64,000 nucleotides of DNA from the NCBI GenBank assembly GCA_025267735.1, contig CM046303.1, positions 18,776,403 through 18,840,402 on the forward strand. Reading direction: 5' to 3'. The notes below the pieces were generated by a model. The model made no database searches, was not told the origin of the DNA, and saw nothing but the letters and a program-made list of their open reading frames with translations. This document shows positions 10,898-23,100 of this stretch, one piece after another (the first letter of the stretch is position 1; each line of letters opens with the position of its first letter). Both the position numbers and the translations under genes were made by a program. Origin of the DNA: Mactra quadrangularis. Its lineage: Eukaryota; Mollusca; Bivalvia; Venerida; Mactridae.

Positions 10898-11107
10898 CAA
10901 GGGCCTTCAAGACCAAAGAAAAGAAAAGTCAAACAATCAGACAAAGAAAAACTTCTGCAACATATTCAGAAATTTGATGAAAGACAACAGCAGGCTTTGG
11001 AGAAGTTTGAGCAGCATCATCAACAAAAAATGGAAAAAATGGACAGACTGTTGAACATATTTGAGAGTGTTGTAAAAAAAGCAAAGATTAAAATAGTGTT
11101 TAAATAA
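10898..11107 (+). other. In-frame continuation of SANT-like gene: NLS and coiled coil after stop
   Basis: Directly after the TAA at 10895-10897, in the same frame, 69 codons remain open to TAA 11105-11107. They read QGPSRPKKRKVKQ, then a heptad-rich helix (KEKLLQHIQKF, RQQQALEKFEQHH, MEKMDRLLNIFESVV). A basic NLS and terminal coiled coil are typical of the C-terminus of SANT-like proteins, so this looks like real or recently real coding sequence separated by one nonsense codon. Confidence 0.6.
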
Positions 11108-11234
11108 CTAATTCCCTTCATTTTAGCATTCTTGTTACTAGATTTAATTAACTGCAAAATAGCAGAGACATTTTGTTTCAAGATTCTGTTCAGAAGTTTA
11201 ATGTTCAACCAGTTATTGATGAAGATGTTTTTAT
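11108..11234. other. 3' flank of SANT-like gene
   Basis: AT-rich; no canonical AATAAA seen close to the stop. No other gene. Confidence 0.3.
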
Positions 11235-12115
11235 AGGCATTTTTAGCTCGACTTTTCGAAGAAAATGAGAGCTTATGCTATCACTTTTGCGTAGGCGTTG
11301 GTTTTCAGGTTAATTTTTTTAAAACTCTTATATCAACGCTATCCAAGATATTTCATTGAAAGTTTGTATACTTATTCATAGGGACTGTATCAACCATACT
11401 GTGAAAGCAAATAACTCTGGATGAATTATTTTTTGAGTTATTGCCCTTTTATACTTAAAAATTGCAAAATATAGGGTTAAAGTTTTTAGAATATATTTAA
11501 TTCATATTAAGATATTTGACTTTAAGTTTGTATACTTATTTGTCGGTACTATATCTACATGCCTACCACGTGATCTAACTGTGGATGAATTATTTTGTAG
11601 TTTTGCCCCTTTATACTTAAACATTTAGGATTAAAATTTATTGAAATGGGATATTTTCAGTGCTTATAAATATACTTGAATGAAAGTCGGTATGCATATT
11701 TATGAGTTATAAAGCTATCTGACAATGAAGGGATGTAACTCTTGATGAATTGTTTTTGCAGTTGTGCTCCTTTTTAATGTTTTAATTAAGTACCTTAAAT
11801 TGAAATATTTTCAATACTCATCATGGTATTTTAATGAAAGATGGTATGCTTACTAATTAGTACTACATCTACACAACTATGAAGGGACATAAATCTTGAT
11901 GAGATGTTTTTAGAGTTATGTCCCTTATCCTTTAGGGTTAAAATTTGGTCCAATTGAAACATTTTTAGTATTTAAGATATTTAAATAAAAGTAGGTATGC
12001 TTATTTATTGATAATACGTCTACTTAACTTTGAAGGGACATAACTATGGATGTATGTTTGAGGAGTTATGCCCCTTTCATATTTTTCAAATATGAATTTA
12101 TAATTATTGTTTGAA
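11235..12115 (+). repeat. Degenerate satellite, 152-165 bp unit, about 5-6 copies
   Basis: Each unit includes GAAGGGACATAACTCTTGATG..TGTTTTTGAGTTATGCCCCTTT and TGAAAGTCGGTATGCTTATT. Anchors fall near 11410, 11575, 11736, 11889 and 12041, giving periods of 165, 161, 153 and 152 bp. Confidence 0.75.
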
Positions 12116-13139
12116 GGATTTATTTTCTTTGAAAAACTAAGTCCTGTCTTGAAAGCACTTTTGTTTTAAAAAAACATACCCATAGATGTCGCCCAGGTGG
12201 TTGGACTCTTTGCCGAAAGGAATCCTAGAAGGATGGCATTACCTAACATTTTATGGACTGCTAAATTGGTGTCCGAAAGTTTCTTAACAGTTGTATTTTT
12301 TTCATTTTTGATCTAATTTTTATTTAAATTTTGCTGTAGACACATATTCCTTAGTACTTCGATGTTATGTTTATAATGCATAAAGAACATAATTGCTTGT
12401 TCATGCCGTATTATGTATTGGTTGTGAAAATGATAATTTCATGTTAATTATTACAAAGCATCAAAATGTAATTTATGTAAAGAAAATTTTGGACCCCAAT
12501 GTATGTACATTTATACATGTTGAAATTTTATTTTTATCAAAAAAAAAATTTCAAAGATAATTGCAGCTTAATGCAAATATTATTTTCATACTGTATTTTT
12601 GTTCTTCTATTTATTTTAAATTAAATGTTATTAACACATTTTAGGATATCAAATTTTCTTTAGAGCATGATATATCTCTCTTTGAATTTCAGATATGTAT
12701 GAACTGTTATACCTTCATGACAAACATTGATACAAACAAAAGTTACTGAACTTTAATTGACTTGTCCAATCTTTTTTGTTAAAAAATGTAGCAGAAAAAA
12801 TAGAAAAATGTAATTGGTTTCATATATTTCTGTTGCTAAAATGTTTTAATTCCCATGTATTTGATCAATTTAAGAATTTCAACCTTGAATGTTATCATGC
12901 TTGTTGTGAATTTTCATATGAACTGTCAATTTTGTAAACTGAAGTTTTATCTACTTTTACTTGTTTATTTATTTACTGTTGTACTGGAATGGCAATTAAT
13001 GCTTGTCTTGATATAATATTGATTATTGATTAGTTTGAGTTTAGTCATAATAATTTGTGCCATTATTTCCTTTTAATTTGTTATTACATGTATTACTCTT
13101 TGTAATAATAGAAGTATTGTAGGTTGAGAAGCACTCTTG
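12116..13139. other. AT-rich intergenic, nothing recognised
   Basis: No exon, RNA gene or repeat family that I could recognise. Confidence 0.4.
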
Positions 13140-13500
13140 AGCTTATGTTTATTTGTTATTATGTCTTACAGACTAGTGCATATGTTTATTAGTTATTATG
13201 TCTTACAGACTAGTGCCTATGTTTATTAGTTATTATGTCTTACAGACTAGTGCATATGTTTATTAGTTACTATGTATTACAGACTAGTGCCTATGTTTAT
13301 TAGTTATTATGTATTACAGACTAGTGCATATGTTTATTAGTTATTATGTATTACAGACTAGTGCCTATGTTTATTAGTTATTATGTATTACAGACTAGTG
13401 CCTACGTTTATTAGTTATTATGTATTACAGACTAGTGCATATGTTTATTAGTTATTATGTATTACAGACTAGTGCATATGTTTATTAGTTATTATGTCTG
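13140..13500 (+). repeat. 37-bp minisatellite, about 9.5 copies
   Basis: Unit TATGTTTATTAGTTATTATG followed by T(C/A)TTACAGACTAGTGC(A/C). Units are nearly identical and differ at two switch positions (GTCTTAC versus GTATTAC; GCATATG versus GCCTATG). Confidence 0.95.
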
Positions 13501-14109
13501 ACTGAATGTAAATAAAAGTTACTTTCTCACTTACTTTCTTACTTTCATATATCATTTTGTGGTCTATTGTTTGTTAATCTGTGCTAAAATTAATACAACA
13601 AAACCACCAAAAAATGCACCAGAATGCAGCATTTTAGACCTTTATTTTTCAAAATTTTCCAGGGGAGGCCCCCCTACCCCCCTACGGGAGGGCACGTCCC
13701 TCCCATACTCACCCCATTTAAGCCCCCAGGCAGACCTAGTCTGTATCCGCCCCTGGTTGGTATAGTGGCAATCCGATGAGATTCCAGAGTTGGAAAATTA
13801 TAGATCATGGAGTCTTCTATGGTCGTTTACATCCCTTCAATGCTTAAGTAGAATGTTTGCCAGTTACGAGCATGAATTTTTGCAATGTGTTAAGTGCCTA
13901 GGCAGGCAAAACAATTCATAGAAAATCAAGTAGGTGAAATGAGTTTCTTTATACATCCTACGTATTGTTGAAAAAGAGAAAACCCCTAAAAACAAATCAA
14001 CTGGTAAATATTTCAGAAGAGCTGAAGCAGCCCCGTTCATCCCCACTATTATAGTCCAGTCATGTAGCTCGCTTGGGACAAAGTTCACAAGGTTTACCAG
14101 ACCTAGGTC
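13500..14109. other. Intergenic with a CAGGGGCGGAT-type element end
   Basis: At 13600-13757 a C-rich segment ends GTATCCGCCCCTGG, the reverse of the CAGGGGCGGATnCAG start also seen at 31421 and in decayed form at 17684. It looks like a hAT-type MITE relic. The rest has no recognised gene. Confidence 0.4.
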
Positions 14110-15942
14110 AGTCATCTGATGTTGTGTCTAGTCCTGATGTCTCTGATTCAGAGGAGCTTTCAAGGTTTTCCATTCCTCAGTCAGTCATTTGCTTTAGCCT
14201 CAAGGAAAACAAACATTGAGCTTTCTAAATTCATTAAAAAAATTGTAAACAGTCAAGGGAGTTCTTTATTTGTTATGGAAGATGACAATTTCAGTGATGA
14301 CATTGATACCGCAAGTGATGATATGGATGTTGATAAGGCGCATGACTCAGAATCTAGTAGTATGGAAAGTGAATCAAAATGTGACAATGGTCATGTTTTT
14401 ACAGGAGCACATGGGAAAAAGGAAAGAACTATCTTTGAAAGAACATCACATAACAACGAATGCCATGATGCAAATAATAAAAATATCTATGTTAGAAAGC
14501 TTCTAAAATCAGAGTATGCTGTTCATGGACAAAAAAAAAGTTCCACGGTGTGGAACCAGGTTCACTTCTGAAGTGTTAGAAATGTAAAAAAGACTTGTGG
14601 CAAACAAACAAACAAAAAACTTGTATCAGCCAAGTGGGACATGCTAAGGAATGAAGGAGATCACATACTTAATAAAAATAACTCTAAAAAGAGGCGGAGG
14701 AGAAATGATATTGGGAAGACGCCAAGCAAAATCCACTTTAATGCAGACGAATATGGACAATGCCCAGGGTGTCGGGTCTGGATAAAATTAGACCGTACAA
14801 TGCGCCTCCACCAAAAGTTTTGCCCAGCAGTTATTCTTGATATTGCAGTAAGTTCAAAAAGTGGAAAAGAAATCAGAATTTTAAGTCTGTGTGAAGCAGG
14901 GAGAAAAAGGGAAGATGCAAGTCATGGTTTAAAATAGGAAGTCTTTGTCATTATGAAAGATGTACTTCCCTTTAGCATATATGCATACTTTTGGCAGATG
15001 TACAGTATTTCACAGATGATGTCCAATAGGTTAACTGTATTTAGAATTTTTGTACAGTTTACTAAATTGTCCTCTTGTTTTACTCAGAAATAAACATACT
15101 ATTATCAAAGCACTTGGAATGATAGTCTGTCTGTCTGCATGTCTGTCTTTCAGAGTTGTGTGCAGTGCGTGCATACGACAGTCTCAAGAAGATTTGTAAT
15201 GAATTGAATTTGAATCAGCCAGAACAGATAACTTCGGTGAACATGAGAAAGTCTACCGCTACAATCTCACAGGTACGCAAGAAATTCAACTTTCCCTTTG
15301 ATTTAAATTTAAAATGTATTTCATTGATTAACATGCAAATTAGGTATACAGTATGTTGCAATATTTTTTCACTGCTTAACATTCCTTTCAAATGCAGCTC
15401 TGTTTTAATGAGGAAGTTATGATGTAACCTTGCATGCTTTGGTCGGTTTTAATTTACTGAACTACTGTGTTTCTTCAATTAATATAAGATAGATGAAGAA
15501 AATTTACGTTTTCAGTTAATATCTACTTAGAATACTAAGTTGGTTAGGGTAAAATGTGTATGTGTCAACAAATGAGGCGTTTTGATGCTTTCTTTGTGAA
15601 TTTGCAAACACTCATGTGGCTCTACATTGCTTTTGAATACTGTTTATTTAATGAGCTTTTTCTATTCAGATATTTAATCTGAGCATGCAAGAACAACAGT
15701 GGCTAGTGAATCATCTTGGTCATTCCCATGACATACATAAAATACACTATCGCCAAACTTCAGGAGTGCTTGAGAGAGTGGATATAGCCAAACTAATGTT
15801 GCTTCAAGAATTTAACATTGCTGGAAAATGTGCTGGTAAAAAGCTTGGAGATATAGATACGCAAGATAAAATATACATGTATATCGATTGCCTTCAATAT
15901 TATTATACCCCTACAAAACAAAAAAAAAACCTTCAGGTGTAG
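14110..15942 (+). pseudogene. Degraded zinc-finger / tyrosine-recombinase-like gene
   Basis: Several blocks on the plus strand look like parts of one protein. An acidic Ser/Asp-rich block lies at about 14200-14571. Block 14600-14937 reads AKWDMLRNEGDHIL and then a C-x2-C..H..C finger (CPGCRVWIKLDRTMRLHQKF, then C). Exon 15154-15272 reads RAYDSLKKICNELNLNQPEQ and SVNMRKSTATISQ. It splices in phase 0 (donor CAG/GTACGC, acceptor ATTCAG) to 15670-15942, reading QWLVNHLGHSHDIHKIHYRQ. The R..AT block followed by LGH and a Tyr is the C-terminal signature of tyrosine recombinases (Crypton-like). The same finger-plus-recombinase layout occurs in uncharacterised invertebrate and fish proteins. The 250-300 residues expected between finger and RAYDSL, which should carry the first catalytic Arg, are missing, so I call it a pseudogene; unseen exons are a lesser possibility. 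Confidence 0.6.
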
Positions 15943-15984
15943 AGAAAGTATAATTAGTTCGAGTCATATGAATAGAATTGGCAT

Positions 15985-16558
15985 AAGTCATCACTGTCTT
16001 TCTGAACGATAACTCAATAACGACTGCAACTTTCACCCAAATTATACTGCGTATAGCCCTTTGGTCGGAACTGAGGCCAAAGATAAAATGTCAAGGTTGC
16101 TTAGATGTCCAACTTGGGTATACTGCCCCTCCCAGTGGAAACCCTCGTTTTTTTCGGTGTGAGGTCAAGGTCATGCTGCTGTTCTTAAATAAATCATAGA
16201 TCACCGGTAAGGGACTTCCGTATTGCCTGCAATACAAACTGACCGTGTCTTAATACACCATACCTTTGCATAAAGAGTACAATTAAGTTCCACTTTTTGG
16301 GCTATCGCAACTGATTATCTAAAAAGAAGAGTGGTCTTAATATAGAGACATTTTCTTTTAGAACTAAAACATTATCAAAATCACATGATTTTGCTATAAA
16401 CAAGGTTGTCTTTATAGTGAAACTTGACTGTCATATTTTCAATGATGTCATTCAAAATGTTTCTTACTTGGGGAAGAACTGGGTGGGGAATAACTGACTA
16501 CCCGGTATTAGCAAAAATCACAGTACTTTACAGTACATATAACAAACTAAATCTTCAT
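15985..16558 (-). repeat. Dispersed repeat, copy B (inverted relative to copy A)
   Basis: Reverse-complement copy of 4607-5185, with scattered substitutions and small indels. It begins 43 bp after the tyrosine-recombinase-like fragment. No target-site duplication could be fixed by eye. Confidence 0.75.
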
Positions 16559-17159
16559 ACCATCGACAAAAAGTAAAAAATCACACATGTAATAAAATTA
16601 AATCTCATTCCATTCACATTGCACAAAAATAAATACAAAAACTCTAATATACAAATTTTACATCCCATTATCATTCTGTAACGAGTACCTGTTACACTTA
16701 GTAATGTCAACAATGCAGTATAACAGTTTACTGAATATCACATACAGTTACATGAAGTATATCATGAAATTCAGTCACTTATTAAGCCCATACATTTAGA
16801 CTAGGCAAAAAACTACCTTTTTCCACTTTAATGCAATGCAACACTTTTTAATACATGTACTCTCATTTTGTCACTATTTGTGTGACAAAAATGTGACTAG
16901 GCAAAAATGTTCCCTGGGTTATAGTCTTCAAGAAATATTGGTAGCAATTGAAGCTCAAAAACTACTTACTTTAGCAGGGGTGTGGCAAAATGGGACGAAA
17001 ATGCTATTTTGATTTTCTTGATGAGGAAGACCAATGCAAAAGGCACTGTCTTTAAATGGATTAATCAGTTGGTAATACTAGCCTAATAAGTTGTAGAGAT
17101 TTTAACTAGGGTCCATAAAACTGGCAAATTGTTGGCTGGTCATTAACAAATCACAGAAA
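16559..17159. other. 3' flank / 3' UTR side of UBXN8
   Basis: Holds the presumed UBXN8 3' UTR (minus strand). No clear poly(A) signal was picked by eye. A short stem at about 16866-16890 pairs TTTTGTCAC with GTGACAAAA. Confidence 0.35.
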
Positions 17160-20100
17160 CTAATCCATCTCAGCAATATGTAAAATAGTTCTTTTATCAA
17201 AGTTCAACTCTTCAAGTGATTTATCCTCCATGTCTTTTAATGGTTGCCTAGGATACGGTACACATAACGTATAATATGATTGGTTGTATCCAAGAGTAGT
17301 CATGTAGTCAAATATTACCTGTAAAAATAGAAAATGCTTGTTTTTATTAGGTAAGGGAGATAACACATGATAACTAGGAATGCAATCCAAATCAAGAGTT
17401 GTTTCCCTTTGATTACTGTGCACATTACATGGTATTTGTGATACAGAAGTACAACAGGTGGATGATGATAATGGAAATATTTCATGACCAAACTCAAGCA
17501 AGGTTTGTTAGTCAGGTAAGAATCTAACTCACAACCCCTGGGATATTATTAAAATATTTATAATTTAAATAGATTGCTCAATAATTGGGATTTATGTGGT
17601 TTATCAGTAGTTTTAATTATTAACAATAATAATTAAAATCAGTTTTTAATCTCTTTTCTTTACCAGCATTTGCTTACTATTCTCAAGGATGGATCCAGGA
17701 TTTTTTTCTAGTCAGGGAGGGGAGGGGGTTTCAAACTTTTCCTAGCAGGGTCCAAATTTTTTAAAACCATAACCGCATTATACTGTACACTGCAGAATAA
17801 CACAAAATATTGAAAATAAAAAAACTACACAACCATGGGATCTATGTTAAGCACAATTGCAAAGAGAGTGAGCCTGAGAAAAATTGCTAATGCTACTTAA
17901 AAATATCTTACATTTAAAAAATACACTCATGAACAGGTACATTTTGAAAATTTCTAGGGACCCCCCGTGACCCACCCCCTCCCGCTACACCCCCCTATGA
18001 TTCCTGGCCCAAGTAGCAAAATTTTAAGTCAACAATATCTACACCCATGACATTTCAACATGGTACATCTACAATCATTTATAAGAACTAAGTATTTTTC
18101 TTATTATGGAGATTATTATGAGTTGAGAACTTAATTTCTTAATTAAAAAGTAAAATGCTCAATGTCCTAGAAATTTATGAATGAATTACTTCAAAGGTCA
18201 GTAAAAGTTGACATGTATAGTGTACATATATTTCATGATAATGTTACGATAAATAGAACATTAAAATATAGAACATACATGAACATTCTTGTACAAACAT
18301 GTACATAAATACTTAACTCATTATGTCATGGTATTAACATGTTCCCATTATGAGGAAAAAAATATGTAACTGGCCATATAGATCAGTTGCACGAGAACTC
18401 ACCTTGTAGGCAAGAGTTACCGGGTTCGAGTCTCAATTAGGCTGCAAATTTTTCTCACTCTGTGACACATACATTGTACATATCAGAGGAATGTAATGTA
18501 TTGTACTTTACATCATAATTCAAGCTTTTCAATCATCTCAGTTCAGTCAGTCATCCTAACTACTACAATAGATCTTTGCATTAAAGTTTGGCCATAATTT
18601 TATTATCCCCTGTATATGGAGAAGTTGTGATTCCTTATTAAAGCTTAAGCAAAAACTAAACGACAGGTTAAGTTAGGTCTGGCCACCGTAATATGATTAT
18701 AATTCACATTTACAAGGCATTACACCCTGATCGCTTACAACAGAGCCCCTAAAGTGACATTTTAAAATACTTTTTTATTATTATCACAATTATTTTGTTT
18801 AAATGTACTATTATTTTGTTTTTACGTAATAATATTATGTTTCAACAAAATAATTATTATGTTTAATCAAAATAATATTATTATGTTTAATAAATATAAA
18901 AAAATAATAATGATAAAATAATTATTTTGTATTTACGAAATATTTTTTTTTTATGAAATAATATTTTGTAAAAACGAAATAATTGAGATAATAAAAAAAG
19001 TATTTTAAAATGTCACTTTAGGGGCTCTGTAAATCACCCTGGCATCCAACTCACAACTTATAGATCATCAGTCAGACAGGCTTCTGACTGAACAAACAAA
19101 ATTGACAATGTAATAACTTACCTGAATTTTACAATTAGATAAGAACCTTCTAGAATATTTCTGATCTAATGGGGTACGTAATACTATAATGATAACATTA
19201 TCTTCGTTACAATCTGGTTCATCAGGAAGCTTGATTTCCTGAAACAGTAAAATGTATCAGTTATGATCTTGTTCATATGTATCAGTTATGATCTTGTTCA
19301 TTTGGAAGCTTGATTTCCTGAAACAGTAAAACGTACTGTCTTGTCTATGATCTTATTCATTTGGAAGATTGATTTCCTAAAACACTAAAATGTATCATCT
19401 ATGATCTTGTTCATTTGGAAGATTGATTTCCTAAAACACTAAAATGTATCATCTAAGATCTTGTTTATTTGGAAGCTTGATTTCCTAAAACAGTAAAATA
19501 ATCAGTTATGTTCTAGTTCATTTGGAAACTGGGTTTCCTAAATAAGTAAATTCTATATATTATTTGTTCTGTTTTGCTATTATCCTTCAGAAGCAGCCAT
19601 TTAATCCAATGCGCATCAGACAATTTACCGGTATTAAGAAGAGCTTAAAGCATGCTATTGTTTTAGTATTCACTAGTGACGAAGGATGTAGCATCCCATC
19701 AAACCCAAGGAACAGAAGAAGTACATTCTACCTCTGGGACTCCTTAATGTATCTTTTGATGGGAAGGCACATGAAAGCAATTTGTAAGCACCTTTTCTAA
19801 AATGAAATTCCCCAAATCCTGCTGGGATTATACATGTAAGTATGAAAGTGAACTGTTGTTGGTAAATGGGTTAAAATACAGTAGATTTTATCAAAGTACT
19901 AAAAGCACTGAATGAAAGATTTATTGGCAGATCTATTACACTTCTGTTGATCATCCCTCGTAAAAATCTTACTAAGCTTGCTCAAAGGTGCTAAATGGTT
20001 TTTGTAAAAAGTTCTAATGTAAAGGTGACTATATCAAACTGTTAAGTGGATCCCATTAATACTATTAAATATCATTTGATACAGTAGGTCAGTAAAACCT

Positions 20101-23100
20101 TTATATACACTGTTTTGATGGGTAAAAGTATGTCCAGCAAAGCAGAATAATGGCTACGCTCAATGTATCGTGCAAGATATCAGATAATCATGTTTTCTAA
20201 TGAAAATTTCACACTATGAAGGCTTAAATTAAATGATCTTTGTACAAGAAGTACAGTGGATGCCATATATTAGGCTTTCTGATCCATTCATGCTTTATAA
20301 AGTATCCAAAATTCTTAAGAGACTATTCAACATCCTAATTATGTCAACTTTGAAGACATGGCTTTTGGTTAATCGTTGGCCTACAAAGTTATTTGATACA
20401 AAGATGTTGGTGTCATTCAAAAGAGCTAGGCATTAACTATGTGCATATGTACAAATCTGTGAAATTAAATAATTTATAATAGAGAAACTGGCCTCTAATT
20501 GAACTAAAAACAAAAACCTGCTATCTTTTTAGTAATATACAAGTACCTTACAGGTATAATAGTGCTTTTTGATTCAGAACCGTGCTGGCCACCTGTGCAT
20601 TCAACTGCACTCTTTTTATAAGGAATAGAACTGAACCATCAAGAATGACTATCACTTTCTAATGTGATACACTTCAAAGTTAAGTCACCAGTTTACAATT
20701 TTAAATAAAAACAAAAACATACACACATACTGTATGACTGTAAAAAGTATATGTATACAAAAATGTGTTTCATTAAAATGTGATGAATGGCACAAGCGGG
20801 AACATGCATGTTTCAAATCATGATTATGCAAATTTCATGACTAAATACTGTTGTAAGTGATGTCATGCATTAATAATTATGTAAAATAGTTTACGAACAT
20901 AGTTTAGATATTCTAATATGAAGTAAGTAGAACCCAAGTTCTACTTTACCAACAAGTTAATGTAAAGAACCTGAATATGATAGACAGCTAATAATGATAG
21001 GATTAAAATTTACTATGAATGTGAAAAAGCTTTTATTCATTTCTATGAGCCAAAGAATGCAGAACAAATTAATTTTATTCATGAATTTGGTATGAAATTG
21101 CTATGAGAATATTTCTCAACATGAATGTAAGTTCTACTTAAGTAAAAGGTGAACTAAGTGAACTTAAATCTATGTTGAAACTCAAAAATGTTGGCAGTGT
21201 GCTTTACAGTCGGGAAACATTCAATAATTTCCAATTAATTGAATGTTAGGAATAAAGACTTCAAAGTGTCGTGTCAATCTGTAAACCTTGGTTTAATAGG
21301 TATAGCAATCAAACCTTCATAGTCGAATACATTATGTGAAGTAAAAAATGACAGGGTGTATGTAAGAATAATAAGTTAATTGCACAACAATGAAATAAAA
21401 CCTCCCAAAGGTATTCGGTTTAAATTTATTTGTTAATTATTTGCATGTGTATGTTCATTTATATTCAACCCATGAAAAGGACATTTTTTCAATGATTACA
21501 TAAATATATAAAATATTTTTGTTCCTTATCATGATATTTGTAAATAACACTCTCATGCACAAACTTCGAGTAAATTGATTACAAACACATTGTCAAATAA
21601 CTTATAATTATGTGTATAAAGTATAAACAAATGAAAAAATAGGTATAAATTTCTCACTAAAAGTTTGACAATGAAGCATAAAATTACATCAACAACCAGG
21701 ATGATGTCGAAGTTATTATTTCGCATTATTGCGCCAGATGTGAATACCCAAAAGTTTATAGTTACAGACCATTTACAGACCTTTACTACAGTTGACAAAT
21801 GTATAAACCTTAATATACTTTAAATATGTATTGTTTGTTCTATCAAATTGTAATTTATAATGTTGTACGAGATATTGTATATTTTGTACCATTCTTATAT
21901 TATGTACTATTCACTATTATTTCAGACAGTATGGCATAGGATTATGTAAAAAAACTATACTTAATGTTATTTATGATTGTTTATTTTCAGATTTATCAGA
22001 TTTACAGATGTATAGATTTATAGATAGATGTTCATACAGATTTTTGTATTTCACTGCATGGGACATTTTGAGATTCATTAAACATTATGAAGAAGAACTT
22101 ATAATTTGTTCTGATTTTATTATGCACTGCCTTCTGGTGCATGTAACTGTTGCATAATACAAATAGTCAGTCATTTACAAAAAAGGGAAAAATAGTGTGC
22201 ACAAAAGTTTCTTTGTTTACAGTAATCTAATATTTGACTAGGTCATTAAAATTTCAGCATATCCTGACCTGATGCACAATGTCTCTCCATGACCTGATAT
22301 AGGGTTTTAAACTAGGTCAAAAATTTGAAACATTAATGATAGTAAACTTCTTACACTTTCGTAAGCATATATAATGGTTAGATTTAAGTTTTTCGTAACA
22401 TTTGAACCAACTAACCTCCATAAATAGAAATACTATAATGGAAAATTTTATCATTCAATGACTGGTATTTCGTTTTCATAAATACATGTAGGAGAAAAAA
22501 GAAATACTAAAAATGTCTCTTATTTGTTTCCCTCAGGCCATTTCATGGCCAAAATTAAGCCCCACTTTTCTCATAAATTTGTATTGCCCCTGTTTTGTAG
22601 AAATACTCCATTGCCCCTAAAATGTTGAAACTATGGATTGCATTTTTGGCAATTTCTGTAGCATCATGGAAAAATCTCAAGGACAGAAATTAGTCCATTA
22701 CGCTATTAAGACCACTTTGATGGTCCTAATAGTAGAATTTTGCTGTAATACAATGTTACAGTACTGGTACAAGACTACCAGAACTAACTTATTTAAATAA
22801 ATACTAACCAATGGCTACCCTTTACTGGTAAATCCTGTGTTTTTATGTGTCTCAATCCCCCTCTCCCCTTTAAAATGGCCTTAAAAATGCTAACATTGAT
22901 TTAAATGTTCTGAATTTCTTAATCTAAATGTTATAAAATCAAAAAGCCTAATCACAATATTTGATCAAAGTGACCTTACACTTTTATTGATTCCTACCTA
23001 GACAAATGTAATATTAATTTGCAACAAATATTAGAGTGGTCATTAAATAGTCTCTTTAAGCTGCAGTAGGAAAACTTAATACCACAACATAATCTGTCAT

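Noticed and set aside
10880..10900. 21-base intron removing the SANT-like gene stop
   Set aside because: It begins GT, ends AG and keeps the frame, but is far below the size a spliceosome can remove.
13140..13500. CRISPR-like array
   Set aside because: Units are contiguous without unique spacers and the genome is eukaryotic; it is a minisatellite.
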